Notes: generated from the letters alone by a model not told the origin. A DNA stretch of 64,000 nt from Thuidium tamariscinum (GCA_947034885.2 OX344750.2:34334821-34398820); one strand, 5' to 3'. Positions 12,993 to 25,692 are shown, counted from the first letter of the stretch. Program-made: numbers and translations.

Positions 12993-13898
12993 TAAAACAA
13001 TGATTTAGATTTTGAGGTGCCATAAATCGATAGTTTAGATCTACAAGAGCATTGTTGATGCATAGTATTAGTAAAACTACATACTACTACTAATCCTACG
13101 ACCAAAATGTGAAGTGTTTCTTACAATTTCTTGAGTATACATTTCAAACCACGTGGTCTAAACCATTAAAATGCCAAAGTTGTGGAATGGTGCCATTAAA
13201 TGATCAAAATTCCCCTTAAAGATAACTTGGAAGATTTAATGTAACAATGACAAACATTTATAATAAATCAAAATCTAAATTGTTACAAAAACTCAAACAA
13301 TATCATATAGATTACCTTTTCAGTATTTCATTATTGAATTATAATGGCTATAGAACTAGTGATTATTCAAAGGCCTTTATGTATCACAGATAGTAGAATT
13401 CACAAGGAGCAAAAATGTATGAATGAAAATTTTTAATTTTTTTGGGATTTTACTACACAAGTGATTCAAATATCTTAAATTTGATACATTCTACAAGGCT
13501 TCATAAGGTAAACCTGCCTATGACGAGCAAACTTTCCATCAAAATCACCTTGAGAATTATCCATTAGATTCTTGTATTGAGTCATGACAAACTTTTTTTA
13601 ATAAATAGGATTCAGAAGTATATTAGATTGATTTGTCACTACAATCAATGCCTTGAAAGATGATCATAGAGCCACTAAGGTAGAACCACCTATTCTCGAC
13701 CAAGGACCCATATCTAACTTGTAGCCGATGCAGCTATTTTCAACTAAGGCTAGAAGAGATTTCGAATCAAAGCTTAGAATGTATTTTTTTTCCATTTTCA
13801 AGGTTGGGACTAATAAAGTCATAATACATGTTCTAAAGTGTCATAAATTCTATGGAAAGTACCAAGTAGAAAAGTAGTTCCGGCTATGATCCAAACAT
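12993..13898. other. AT-rich spacer between two F1 copies
   Basis: No gene found. A weak F3-like string (TGTGGAATGGTGCCATTAAATGA) near 13175-13200 may be a decayed MITE end. The rest is unremarkable AT-rich sequence. Confidence 0.4.
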
Positions 13899-14629
13899 GG
13901 TGATTGCAAGAAACACTTGTATTATTTTGTGTCACATGTTTCATGCTAATCTTTTTTTTGGCCATAAATTTTGTGTTTTGACTTTGATTGACTCAATATT
14001 TGTAGGGAAGGTACTCATAACTATCATAAACTTTCCCTAAATTTTTCATAATTTTCAAAAGTAATTTACTATCCAAAAATAGACCCCAATTGGATGTCAC
14101 ACTTTGTACTTTAGGATTTTTTAGTACTATGGAGTACCTTTTTTGAATGATTTTGAGACAAAATTTGGATGAGATGGTCTTCTAATAGACTTCTAGCTTT
14201 CCAGGAAAGGATTTTTTAAAATAGTTAATTTTATGTGGTATGGAGGTCTACAAAGTGAGCTCTTTTCTACTTGTATTTTGAAACATATGAAATATTATTT
14301 TGGTGTTTTTTTTGGTGAATGACCATCTCCATAAAAAATTTGCAAATGGAAATTTTTTATTTTTTTTAAATACTTAATTTTACTATTTTTTACTATATAA
14401 AACATGAAGGTATGTATTTTCTTGAGGTTTGGCACTTTTCAAGTTCTCCTACTTTGACAATTTTTTTGTGCAATTCCTTCTATGGGTACCTTCATCTTAA
14501 GGGTATATATATATATATAAGTCATATTTTTTATATTTTTTTTAAATTAATTTTCTAATTTTAAAGTACTCCCAAAAAAATCAGCCAAACACAACAAAAT
14601 TGGCCTATAGGTGTTTCTTGCAATCACCC
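13899..14629. mobile_element. F1 non-autonomous DNA transposon, complete
   Basis: Left GGTGATTGCAAGAAACACTT, right GTGTTTCTTGCAATCACC. It is closely similar along its whole length to the copy at 12279-12992, in the same orientation, for example in the region reading GGATGAGATGGTCTTCTA. Target duplication is not clear. Confidence 0.83.
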
Positions 14630-16160
14630 AATACTATAAGAATGTCCAAGCCTACAATTGACATAATAGGGATAGAACATATGTATGTCCAAATAGATGT
14701 CCACATGTCTCTACGTGTGTTCATATACTTGGAGTATGTTTTTTTGGATGTTCGAGATGGAATTACACATTTTTCTAGGGAAGACACACACTCACTACTG
14801 TTGACATCTACTATATAGCTACTTAAGAAAGGACATGCTAATGTTGAAATGGATGTCAAGAAAAAACCGGATTTGCCACATCACCTTCGTTGACCAACTT
14901 TAAGTAGGAATAATTTTTCAATATTTAAATATAACGTATGTTCGTGCTGAAAAAACTAAGACGAGTAGCATAGGGACAGTTTATAAGGGAAAATATTGTT
15001 GATGTGGCGGTTGACATAGCATCTGAAGTCTTTTATAGTGACTTGGCAATGAATAGTGTTGACATGGCATGTTGGTTTAGGCATAGACAACCACCTATTA
15101 CACTTATTCAATGACATTTGCAAGGCATATGAACAGATGTTGAGACATCATACAAGACATCAATTATAATGTCTATGAGGTGTTTTAAACATCATTAGAG
15201 ACTGAGAAGGTTTTGTTGTGAGGGATGTCAATTCTAAGTTCAAGGTGTCATGGCACACTCCCAAGAGGTAGAAGATTGCTATTGTTTATGCCAAGAAAAT
15301 CTTTCAAAGTTCATATGGACGTTCTTTAGAGCACACATTTGTTTATCTTCATGTAAATGTAAACTCCAACATCCTTTTTATGTCCGATGATTAGGTCATT
15401 ACATTTACTTAGAGTGGGAACATGTAAACGATACTATAGAATGTTGACTTCTAAAAGTAGCATCCCATGGCATGACCAACTACCAATTAGGCTTGATCAA
15501 AATTAAACATCCATGACATTTAGTTTCCATGAACATCATCTATGACAATAAAGAATGGAGAAGTTCGTACGTAGTTTACAATATATCTTCTGGGTTTTCA
15601 AGCAAAAATAAGATTGTTGTACATGTCTCTAGCATAGGAGACAATGTACAATGAAGTACACATTTAATAGGGTGAAAGATGTATTGTTCACTATCAGAAA
15701 TATTCCATGTCTATTTCTAGAGATAATATCATATATTTGTACTAATATATATAGAAAGACTTGGTTAGGTTGACTTCATTTCTACATTATTTTGCATAGA
15801 TCTGTATTGATTTGGAGAACACTTGATTAAAGGGAAAAAAATAAGAAGTGTAAGTTTGGAAACCACCATTTCACAAATCTACAATCTCCTCAATACAATT
15901 ATAAACTTAGTTTAGGGAGAGTACAGTTCTTGAATCTTGACCACCATTATGAGAGCTATAAGTTGTATATCAAAAGGTCCTAGAAAAATGCTAGCCTAAA
16001 AGAAATTTATTGAAAAAAATCATAGGGAGTGCCAAAAAATGGTACTAGTGAGAAAAATAGAAATTAAAAAAATGTCAATTCTAATGGTTATAATGTTGTA
16101 ATAAACAATTTACACCCAATGCTTCTATTTTTTTTTCAAAATTGTCAAAAATTGAGTTTA
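14630..16160. other. AT-rich repeat-derived sequence, gacat-motif rich
   Basis: No gene recognised. Between about 14860 and 15240 the motifs GACATGGCAT, GATGTGGC and GACATC recur densely, as in 17340-18250, 46440-46620 and 58550-58870. This is reminiscent of subterminal repeat arrays of CACTA elements. Both strands are full of stops. Confidence 0.4.
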
Positions 16161-16169
16161 ATATAAATG

Positions 16170-16566
16170 AAGTTTATTTTAGAGTATAGAATCCATAACC
16201 ACACACAATGACACAAATGAAAATTCCTCATAATTTTTGACTCATTGATCAAAATGGAATGATTCAAAGTATTCTACACATATACAAATCTAGAAAACCA
16301 ATCTCAAATTTTTTTTCTAGAATAAAGTTATATTTTCAGATTTGCGCGACTATTGAGATTGCCCAAGTTGAAAATGAAACAATGTATGATGCAATAACTT
16401 TTTAACTGTATAGTTAAAAGTTATGAAAATTGTTGGGCCTTAAAGATATTCCTTGTCTATATGTTGCATGAAAATTTCAAAAAACAAAAACAAAATTTCT
16501 AGTCATATATATCTGCTCAAAATTGCTATGTTGCCATAAAATGTACCTTGGTCCTTTAGGGATTAA
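16170..16566. mobile_element. F2 half-element with TTAA end
   Basis: It contains the F2 core (ATGGAATGATTCAAAG, then ATTGTTGGGCCTTAAAG, then ATTGCTATGTTGCC) and ends GGTCCTTTAGGGATTAA at 16563-16566. Just upstream, the string TGTTGTAATAAACAATTTACACC matches the flanks of the MITE at 61950-62312 and represents its empty site. The left boundary is unclear. Confidence 0.65.
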
Positions 16567-17339
16567 GTAGAAGGTACATCATAGAAGAAAAACTAAATCA
16601 TTGATAGCTTTAAGGTGGAATTAGAAATGCTAATTTCAATATTGAAATTTTTCTAACAATCAAAATTAATACTATGGAATTATTCTTTTTACAAAAAAAT
16701 TAAAATCGAGCCCAAAAACAAATCTATTTCTAACTTTTGTGAAACTTTTTAATGATTGCTTGCAAAACAAGAATACAAGATGCTCCATGATCTTCACATC
16801 ATCAATCTAATGAAATGAACCAAAGGTTTATGTAGACAAAAATATAATCTATAAGAGAGAAATATTGTTTGTAATTTTTGTGAATTTATTTTTAGAACTA
16901 AGCTTATTGTAATAAACCTGTTACTCTTATGCACCAATTAAAATTAAATTAAATCTCAAGATACCTAATAAGATTTTCTATCTTATAAAAGAATTTCAAA
17001 AAGTTTGATAAAAAATTGACTTTATAGTAACTTGTTTAAAATCCATTTTGACAACTCAAATTGGACAATGAGACTTGAGGACATTAGAACTTGACAATGT
17101 ATTATTTATCAAGAGGATTTTGAAATACAAAATAATAGATTGAAGTTGCATAATAATTATTCCCACTTGATTTTTTCTAATCTCCAAGCATCTTCATTTA
17201 AAAATTAAAATTAGAAGAAATAGATTTGAATTAAAACTTTTTCATTTGATTTATGTAAATGTCATAAAGCCATCCTAATGCTATAATATTAATTAACTAG
17301 ATTTTAGAATATAAAATGATGAATGGAGATTTGTGTGAC
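16567..17339. other. AT-rich spacer, nothing recognised
   Basis: Low-complexity AT-rich DNA with stops in all frames. No terminal repeats, tandem arrays or coding signal were found. Confidence 0.4.
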
Positions 17340-18340
17340 GCTCGACGTGGCATTTTAGTAATGTGGCATTCAATGAAGATGACATGGTATGCCACATTAT
17401 CACATTTTGATGCTCTACTAGAATTTTAACATTGCTTTTAAGGTGTCAACTAAGACATCAATTAAAATGTCAACTAAGACATGATCAATCGAGACATCTA
17501 AATAGGCAGAGCCTCAAGCTTTCTGCACAAGATATATCTCATATGGTTTGTCTTCCCTCCTAGCACTCCATATGTATAAATACCATGTTTTCTTAGCTTT
17601 ATGTATTCACAATACATGGCTTTTTAAGCCATGCAATATACTTGCCATATAAATTATATTATATATGATGTGTAATGTATGACATGTTTTGTACAATGTA
17701 TTTTGTATGGTATAGGATGTATTGTGTATGTTATATTATATATGGTGTATTTTGCATGGCATATATGATGTATGGATATTATGTTTGTATTGGGCATGTA
17801 GTTTACAGTGGACATTATGATATACACATGGGCATTATGTAGAACATGTGTAACTAGCCATATTAACCTCATAATGCTAAATAGTGCATAATTCAATCAC
17901 ACAAATTATGTCAAAGATCATTATGTCGATCTTATTTGTACTAGATGTTTTAGAAGATGTTTATCATGAAATGCAAATATCAAAGTTGACATTGCAAAAC
18001 CTTTGAATGTCCAATTTAATGTCTCAAAAAATGTTTGCATGTCAAATATGATATCTATTACTACAACATTCAAGTCTTATAGAACATTATATGTCATTAA
18101 ACTTTTGTTTTTATCTACATCAAATGCACATTAGTAGACATCATAAAAAACACAAAGATATCTCTAATGTTGTCTTCTAAGACATTTAGATGTCTTTGTA
18201 GACATTATAGGAAACACTCCAAAAAAGCTTAGAAAACACTATAGGGGCTTTATATAATCTGCTACATTAGCATATTTTTGTGACAAGTTAATCCATTCTA
18301 CCTACCACATCATTTGACGTGGAAAGTAATACGTCAACAA
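17340..18340. repeat. Dispersed gacat-rich repeat, copy 1
   Basis: Similar in order and wording to about 57950-58870. Both have a stretch of GTATGGTATA/ATATGGTG units (17680-17770 with 58115-58160), then a block reading ATTATGTTTGTATTGGGCATGTAG (here about 17778) or its variant, then a region dense in GACATC/GATGTC motifs ending in a CCACATCA-rich edge. Probably the arm of a larger DNA transposon; no open frame. Confidence 0.5.
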
Positions 18341-19229
18341 AAAGTGAATGGATGAAAAGTTTTCTAAGTTGGTTGCTTGGACATGTGTAGCTCTAGGTCG
18401 CTAGATTCCCAACTACATGGCACTTTTTTAGAACTACGTTGACTAGTGTCTTTTGTGATGTTAACCCCTACACATATTGATGTTTGGATTGCATTTCATT
18501 GTTTTTCCTTATATCCAAGGCAAAGCATGCTAATTGGATATCAAGGCAAACATAGTCAGATGTTTGAATGAACATGTCCATACCCCAAAAAAACACTATC
18601 TTCATATAGAAGAATTAGAAGACTTTAGACATTTGCTATAGGTTCAAAACACTTTGGGCTTGCGAAAATCATGGTAATTTTTATTTTGGGAATAAAATTA
18701 TAAAAAATTTGCAATCCCCATTTTTCCTATATTTCTGCATGAGACAAATTGGATAGCCTCATAGTCCTCATGAATTGTTCTATAATTGCTTAAGTGATTG
18801 GATATAGCCTGTGGTTCTAACTTAGTAAATGTTATAAGACATTGCACCTTTCTAGTGTAAATTGTAAATTTATAATTGTAAGAAATTATTTTTTTACTCC
18901 TTTATGTCATTGTCATGTCAAGAAGTCTTGTAGCCATGTTAGAAAATGTTGCACTTGCATTAGGTGATAAGATGGCCATAATTATGGAAACACTCTTTGT
19001 AGATAATTTGGGATGATCTATAGATTCTATTGAGCCAATTGGGTATGACACTTCAAAAATTCATAAACAATTAATACGTTGTCCAAAAGATAAAATTTTG
19101 GAGGCTTCCTTTATTTCTCAAATACGTCTTTGTAAGAAAAAAAAACTGATTTCTTTTCGCTAATAGGAAAGTCCTATCATTTTTGCTCAAGATAATTGTA
19201 TACAATAGGATCTAGTCCAAATTGAAGTG
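18341..19229. other. AT-rich spacer before block B
   Basis: No gene or repeat family member identified. It ends where similarity to the window start begins (about 19230-19285). Confidence 0.4.
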
Positions 19230-20308
19230 AAAAATCATTGTCAAGCTCAGATGTCCCCATGCTTGAATTTGCACTACTGTAGTGGAGTGATTTATGAATG
19301 ATGCACCAATCTCCACATTCTAGCTTGAATCATCATCATTCAGTGATTGTGGCCAAGTCTGCAAAATTTGAGTTGTCTAATGGTACATTCGCACCAAGCA
19401 TGGCAGAGGTAGTAGTGTACTGAAGGAAGTCAGTCAACAGGCGAAGACTAGCACCGCCCGAGCCTGGTGGGGTAGGTGCCGTGTAGTGGGGGCCACATGC
19501 GACAGAATAGGAATTGAGACTTCAGTATTAGCGTTTGCATAGGGGGTCTTACGTAGTGTTCAAAGGTAAGGAACATGGTATTGGCCATGGTTTTTTTCTA
19601 ACTTGTTTAGACCAGTGCTGAAGTGTTAATACGGTTGTGTGCCGATTGTTGCTTAAGGACAGTCGTGAAGCCGGAGCATGGCCACTGAGTTCGTGAGAGA
19701 TTGTGAGTGGGTAACCTAGAATGAGTACATGGAAATACATTGCAGGGCGTGGAGAATTGAATTCTTGTCGACAGTGCTGCAATTAGGTGGAGGATTTCGG
19801 AAGAGAGAGCGGTGGCAACGGACGTGAAGTTGTTTCCAACGAGTGAAGAGAAGATCAGTTGCCAAGACTCAGTGCGGCAGAGCGATTGTCTTAGCCCAAC
19901 AATGCAAGTATGGTCGGAAGCTTGAGCCACGGAATTGTGAAATTTGAACTTCGTTGTAGACATCAGTGACAGGAATGCAGCACTGAGTTTTTTCTTCTCT
20001 GCCACTTTAGGATTTAGGGTTTGGTGCAGAACTGCAAAAGGCACACTATTGTTGGGCGTGTTCCACAGACGTTGGAGAAGACTAGGAACGTTTGACGCCT
20101 AAAGACAATGCTGTGGACAAAGAGACCAGCTTGTAAGTACTCCCTCCTTTTTTGTCTCTTCATTTGAAGTTGCCGCTTACTTCACAGCTTGGAACTCCGA
20201 GGACTCCATGCTTGCGTTCACTATTGATATGGGACATCGTCATTTCTGTAGAGGAAGTGGGCAACGGCAGGCGTGTGTGCTTCGCCAAGCTTGGTGGCGT
20301 CTGATTCG

Positions 20309-21526
20309 ATGGACTTTTCCGAGACACCTGCCCAATTCATGTCGATGTTCTCCATGATGTTGCTGCTCCTCCTTACTAGCCAGAGGAATCTTGCTCTCGC
20401 GGGTGCTGCTGCTGAAGCAATGGCAGAAGAGGACGACGACATTGTGCCTTTCAACATCATGACAAATCGACCTCGTGACTATGTAGCTATGGCCCAAGTC
20501 ATTGTGAATCACTTCCGCTTGTGGAGTGGCTTGACTGCAGTGGACGAGGAGTTGGGTTTCTGGGTGAAACCACGGTCCACGACCTGGTTTTCTCGCTTTC
20601 TTTTAGAAGAATATGATGAAGAGAGGTGGCTGCAACTTTTCCGCATGACAAAACGGAGTGTCTTCAACTTAGCACGCTTGTTGTCTCTGCACATTTGCAA
20701 GCAAGACACGAATTATAGATCTGCCATCCCAGTTGTCGTGTGTGTTGTATGTGTCCTCTTCAAACTCAATCATGGTGCGACGCTTCTCATCTGTAGTGAG
20801 ATGTTCGCCATCGGCAAAAGCACCGTTTCAATTGTCCTACGCGAGGTTGTCCATGCTATTAATGACGTCCTGAAGAATGAAATGCATTGGCCGAAGAGGG
20901 AAGCTTTGGCAGCCATCACCACATCTTTCCAAAATACTTGTGGACTGCCCGCTGTTGCTGGTGCTATTGACGGCACACATTTTAGAATCAAGAAACCGAA
21001 GTCATGCAGCTCAGACTATTACTACTTCAAAACAAGTGGTTATGCTATGCACTGCCAAGCCGTTGTAGACTTCGACAAGCGCTTCCTTGACATTTTCATC
21101 GGCATGCCCGGGTCAACGAATGACGCTAGGGCACTGCGGAGATCAACACTTTTTCAACTTGGGCAAGGCGGTGCTCTTTGGGATGCAGACTTGTCCTTCG
21201 ACGGATTTGCACCTTTTCTAATTGGAGATGGAAGGTATCCGCTTCTGCCTTGGCTCATGGTTCCCCATCGTCGTGTAGGGCAATTGTCACTAGCGGAGTC
21301 TCTCTTCAATAGGTGCTTGAGTAAAGGGTGAGCAGTAGTGGAGAACACGTTTGCGTTGTTGAAAACGACTTTCCGGGAGCTGAATGGGAAGTCCGATTTG
21401 AGTTTGCTCTTTCTCCCTGACATGGTGAATGCATGTGCCTTGCTGCATAATGTGTTCATGCAACAAAGTCACGAAGATGTCGAGAGATTGTTGCACGTTC
21501 TGCAGGCTGAGGTCAGCCCGCAATAA
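20309..21526 (+). pseudogene. PIF/Harbinger DDE transposase, interrupted by one in-frame stop
   Basis: Enzyme of the DDE_Tnp_4 type that would cut and rejoin the element's ends in the nucleus. Residue numbers below count from GTG at 20273; the first ATG in frame is codon 13 (20309), which I take as the start for a eukaryote. A helix-turn-helix region (about 120-200) contains RMTKRSVFNLARLL and IGKSTVSIVLREVV. The catalytic core has the first Asp in GAIDGTHF (residue 233), a GMPGSTNDARALR motif (about 275-290) and the second Asp in LIGDGRYPLLPW (319). TGA at 21329-21331 (codon 353) then stops the frame four codons before the third acidic residue, Glu 357 in AVVENTF. The same frame runs on, with ALLHNVF, to TAA at 21524-21526. 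The total of about 405 codons from ATG is normal for the family. The TGA is one C-to-T step from CGA. Its partner is the minus-strand gene at 22414-23559. Confidence 0.85.
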
Positions 21527-22413
21527 TCCAGCTTCCCAGATAAAAGGGTTGGTGCGCTGCCCCTAGCAGTGGACATGGAAGGTGGCCCGGCAAGCGCTGA
21601 GATTCGCCATCAACTGGGGTGGCATCTAGTCCAACAGCGTTTCCCACAGGCAATGGATGAATGACGGCCATTGAGTTTGGAGGACTGCGTTCCTGCTTCC
21701 AGGGACACGGAGGTGCTCATCAAGGCTTTTTTTTTGGCTTTTTAGTGCCAGATTGCACCAAGAAAAATGATCTGGCTAAAAAACACTACAAAAAATTCCC
21801 AAAAATTTGGATGACATCGCCAGACAATTTTAAATTTTTTTTAAATATTGGATGAAATCGCTTGATTTTGGATGAAAACCATACTATACATCCAAAAGTG
21901 GATGAATATTGTAATTTGAAGCACCACTATAACATTTTCTATCGCCACTACAACACTTCTTCAAATATGAAAAAAAAAACCTGGTGCTCATGTGGCTGCA
22001 GCCATTTTCTCGCACGGATGTATAAGATTGCTCTGCATATGTAGATTTTAAGTACTGAGGCAGTAGTGTATGAGTTTGACACATGACAAGGTGTACTCAT
22101 GAACATTCTGTAAGAAAGTTTTGTTTATTATACATGTATGTTCTGTACAACATGGTCCATGACCTCCTCTGCCTTGTATTTTAATTGACGAACTACTCTG
22201 TCCTGCATGCGTTCTAATGGAAAAATGACACAGTCGAAAGTCAGAACGTCAAGGTGATCGCGAACTGTACAACAAAATAGGTCGTGCTTAGCCGATCCAT
22301 CCGAGGTAGGTGTGTACTTGCAGCGATGTCATTGCAAGTCCTTTGTACGAAAGTTGCGTAACTACAGTTCATGTCTTCGGAGGAAGAGCATGGCAAGCGT
22401 CGGGAGTAAACTG

Positions 22414-23559
22414 CTAACCAGTGTGATCAGGCATGTCTTTGCCAGAATGCGTGCTCAGTTTTTGGGGACCCTGGTCCTGCCGAACCCCCCCATGATGTGT
22501 TGTCAATGTTACTGTCATAGCTGCTGCCATTTGTGCCACGCACATGACAATGTCACCTTGCTTTTCGATGGACAATTTTGCTGTTTCGTTCATGACACAT
22601 GCATTCTCCTGCAACCTTGAGTCTTTCTCTTTCTGGTACTGCATTTGCTCACAGAAAATGCGTTGCTGGACTTCCATATGGGAAACCTCCAATTGTCGGG
22701 TAGACTCCACCATTTCACGCATCTCCGTGGCCAGCGCTTCTTCGGTGGCGCGTGTGGCCTCCGCGATGAGAGAATGTCCAGACAGGCTTTTGCGCCGCAC
22801 CCCAATGTTTGCTAGTCGTTGACGGGGTGCACCTTCACCCGTGTCAGATGAGGACAGTATGGTTGCAATCACGCCTAGAGGTAGCATGGCCATGGGAGAG
22901 GGGTGGGCGCCTGAGGCATCTCCACGACAAGCAGGACGACCGCTTCCTGGTGCTGCCGTGACATCTAAAGCATGCGCTGCGGCGTCTTCATTGCCGAAGA
23001 AGTCGTCAGTGGTTTCCATAGATGCAGCTATAGCAAGTGAGTCGTCCTCATCCTCTGTATTGATGAGCTGCACCACTTCTTTGCGCTTGTCCTTCTCATT
23101 GCTGATGTTGTGGTCTTCGGGACTGAAGTGGTCACGCATGTGTGGTGGCTGCACTGAAGCCTGGTCCGCATACCACTTGTGTATTTGCGTGTACACATCC
23201 TCTGCATGTGCTTTGGGAAGTTCAGCGATTCTCCGTTCAGTGGCGTTCAGGCTCTAGTAAGGCTTGTCAATTGGTAAAGATCGGACACGGTAATCGCTGA
23301 TGCGCTTGTAGTCGGCGAAGATAGCTGACGACTTACTCTTGCACACTGCACCATCTCGACGATATGTTGAGTGGCCTTCTTCCAGGACGAAGTCACTGAT
23401 GGTTTCCCATTTCTCGGCATCTGACACCATCAGCTTCCGTTTGTCATGTGTCCGCGCCTCTTTCACTATCAGCAGTCTCTTCCCTTCAATGAGAGCATTT
23501 ATCTCCAGCACCTACTAGTTGGGACCACGCTCTTTTCTGGCTTTCTTCGATGGACCGCT
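22414..23559 (-). pseudogene. Harbinger partner protein, Myb/SANT-trihelix-like DNA-binding, with three TAG stops
   Basis: PIF/Harbinger elements usually encode a second, Myb-like protein that helps bring transposase to the ends. A single minus-strand frame runs from about 23559 to 22414, broken by TAG at 23517-23515, 23514-23512 and 23256-23254. Before the first stops it reads SKKARKERGPN, a basic patch. After them come LEINALIEGKRLL, SDAEKWETISDFV, TYRRDGAVCKSK and AIFADYKRISDYRV, the pattern of a trihelix/Myb-like domain. All three TAGs fall where this type of domain would have Trp (TGG to TAG). Downstream is an acidic, serine-rich linker, then a likely coiled coil (about 22740-22560, with EATRATEEALATEMREM and MEVQQRIFCEQMQ). 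The 5' end is uncertain because another TAG (23562-23560) lies just upstream. Its neighbour is the convergent transposase. Confidence 0.72.
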
Positions 23560-24735
23560 CTAGTGAGATGTCGTCAGAATGGGCGATGGCCTCCTCACTC
23601 CAGACGCCGATATCGCGTCCGCACCCTCTTCTGAGTTCCCTGCGTATACCACATGCTCAGACGTCAGCGCATTCCAAAGCTTCACTTACCACAATTCAAC
23701 ACGAAGTCTTCTCTATATGTGTTATGTGTGGCAAGGCATGCGTTCACTAAAGAGCTTGTAGCGCATGTCGATGAAGAGAAATCAGCAATGAGAACTACCT
23801 TCATCGACACTATGCGCTCATGTATAGTGCATGCATGGACGTGACCATATCCATAAGGGGCTTAGGAAATCATGAACGGCATGTGGATACCAGGTTGTGA
23901 GAGTCCTTCTCTCCGCTCAATGAAATAGGAAAAGAAATTGATGCTATGAACAACAGTAGTGGGAGAGAATCGTGGCAGAAGGTATGCAAGGAAACTCACT
24001 GACGGAGCTTCCTGGTGGCGCAGCAGCGACGCTAGGTGGTGAAGCACTTGGTGTAGGCGGACGCTCCATGTCCTGAAGCTTAAGTGCACAGTTCTCCTAC
24101 TATCAACACTCAACACTTGCTCAGTCATGACTCAAAATAGCATGATTGCAAATGCAGACGTCGACAAACTACAACACGAAGACTAATCACCGATTCCGCT
24201 GCAAGGAAAACATCATGTCCACAATTTACCTGGATCTCCAAGTTCCTCGCCACTCTACTTGATGAATGCCATCCAAAGCGCCTTCTCGAGCTGTATGAAT
24301 TCCACGATCTGTGAATCGTAAGTGGCACGCTCTAAGGACTTGACGACGTCTGCAGCACTGCATCCTCATCGCCTAGGTTTCCTGAGGACGTCGTCGCCGC
24401 TTGCGACTTCTTTAATTAATCAAATTTGTTTAGTGCTAAGCAACCGCTCAACTTTAATCACGGCCCCCCCCCGAGATTAGCTTGACACTGTTGGAACTTC
24501 CCCAAATCTTCATTATCCACTGATTTTGCTCCTCCGAAATAGCGCGGACGTAGCACTCCCTTAAACTTTACGATCATGCTAAACCCTTGGTTTACGGCGG
24601 TGGCAGAAGCTCACACGTCACCTGCCACGCAAGCTCGGCAGATACGAAACACTGTTGGTGCGAACAACCTACAAAATAAATGCATGCTGCCCACTACAAA
24701 AGCACTCAGTCTCAGTTGGTGCGAACATACCCTAA

Positions 24736-25466
24736 ATAACCCCTTTGCGACGCCGACGCCATTCTGTGTCGTTTGGCTGACCTTAACAATAGTTTTTTCA
24801 TTCATTTTCTTTTTAATGACTTTTCATGTTGAGTTGTAAAGAGTCTCCAATTGAGTTTTTAGTCTAACTAATGTTTGTTTTCATGTAGTTGAGAAGTAAA
24901 TAGAAAAAACAGATGGCAAAGTTTGTCATCTCAGTGTATTTGAGAAATTGAGTTAATCTGAAATTTCTTCTTGAAAATGACATTTTTTGAGTTTGAGCCC
25001 AACTAATGAAATGAAGGTCCTCTACTTGAGTTTCTACTCCAATTGAAATTTTGGAAAAATTTGTAAAATGAAATATATTTTATTGCATTTTGAACTTTGG
25101 CTACATTTTGAATGTCCTTTGCATCCTAATTATAGAAATACACAAAAATTGAGTTTCCACCATGATATTTGTTACTATAATGTACACACATGGTGAAATT
25201 TTCAGATTTTTTGAGATAATTTTCTATTTGATATGATTTTTTCTTCACTTTCTCTTCAAAAATTCTCAGAAAAATCAATTTTTACTCAAAAAAATCTAAT
25301 TTTTTGTGAAGTATTGAAGAGGTACTTTTCATCCCTGAAAAACAAAAATAAAAATTTTCATACATATTTGCTTCCAAAATGGTAACAAATTGAATGACAA
25401 GCAAGGAGGCTTCAAACCAATGGTTATAGGTCCATTCTTTAAGGGTTAATGCACAAAATCTCCATT
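24736..25466. other. Insertion in block B of mixed origin
   Basis: The first 50 bp are GC-rich (ACGCCGACGCC), the rest AT-rich without coding signal. It ends near 25449 with TTTAAGGGTTAA, an F2-like terminus whose partner was not found. Block A has nothing corresponding between about 180 and 225, so all of this arrived after the duplication or was lost from A. Confidence 0.4.
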
Positions 25467-25692
25467 ATGGTCAATTTCGTTAAAATGGCGATACTCCAAT
25501 AAAATGGCATGATATTCCGTTAAATGGCACAACATTCCGTTAAAATGGCACATTTTCTTCCTCTACCACTAAGCCTCTATGTCAAAATGGTACACAAAAT
25601 ATCTCAAAATGACACTTGAAATTTGTCAAAGTGGCACATGGAATATGTCAAAATGGCACTCGGAATACCGCCATTTTAAATAAATTGACCAT
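25467..25692. mobile_element. F3 MITE
   Basis: Inverted ends: ATGGTCAATTTCGTTAAAATGG at the left (first 22 bases, two short of the GCGATACTCC that follows) and the reverse complement CCATTTTAAATAAATTGACCAT at the right. CATT flanks both ends directly, a possible 4-bp target duplication. The interior contains repeated AAAATGGCAC units. No open frame. Confidence 0.75.

Larger units (their letters stand above)
19381..24732. mobile_element. PIF/Harbinger DNA transposon, full-length but inactivated
   Basis: Left terminus TGGTACATTCGCACCAA; the right terminus read inward is GGGTATGTTCGCACCAA, 14 of 17 matching. TAA flanks both sides (19378-19380 and 24733-24735), the TWA target typical of PIF/Harbinger. 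Additional GTTGGTGCGAAC copies near 24655 and 24715 look subterminal. The 5352-bp element carries a transposase frame on the plus strand (20309-21526) and a Myb/trihelix-like gene on the minus strand (22414-23559), convergent. GC is well above the flanks. The corresponding block A site (about 155-160, ..TTGTCAAATCGG..) lacks the element. About 900 bp before the transposase and about 1.1 kb after the second gene's 5' end hold no clear coding sequence. Confidence 0.82.

Noticed and set aside
19607..20044. 145-codon minus-strand open frame within the Harbinger left part
   Set aside because: No recognisable family, composition typical of chance, and it overlaps other frames in the 5' region of the transposase; the known Harbinger gene pair is already accounted for.
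22841..23257. 138-codon plus-strand frame
   Set aside because: It lies exactly opposite the Myb/trihelix-like gene and has the Ser/Ala-rich look of an antisense shadow of its acidic linker.
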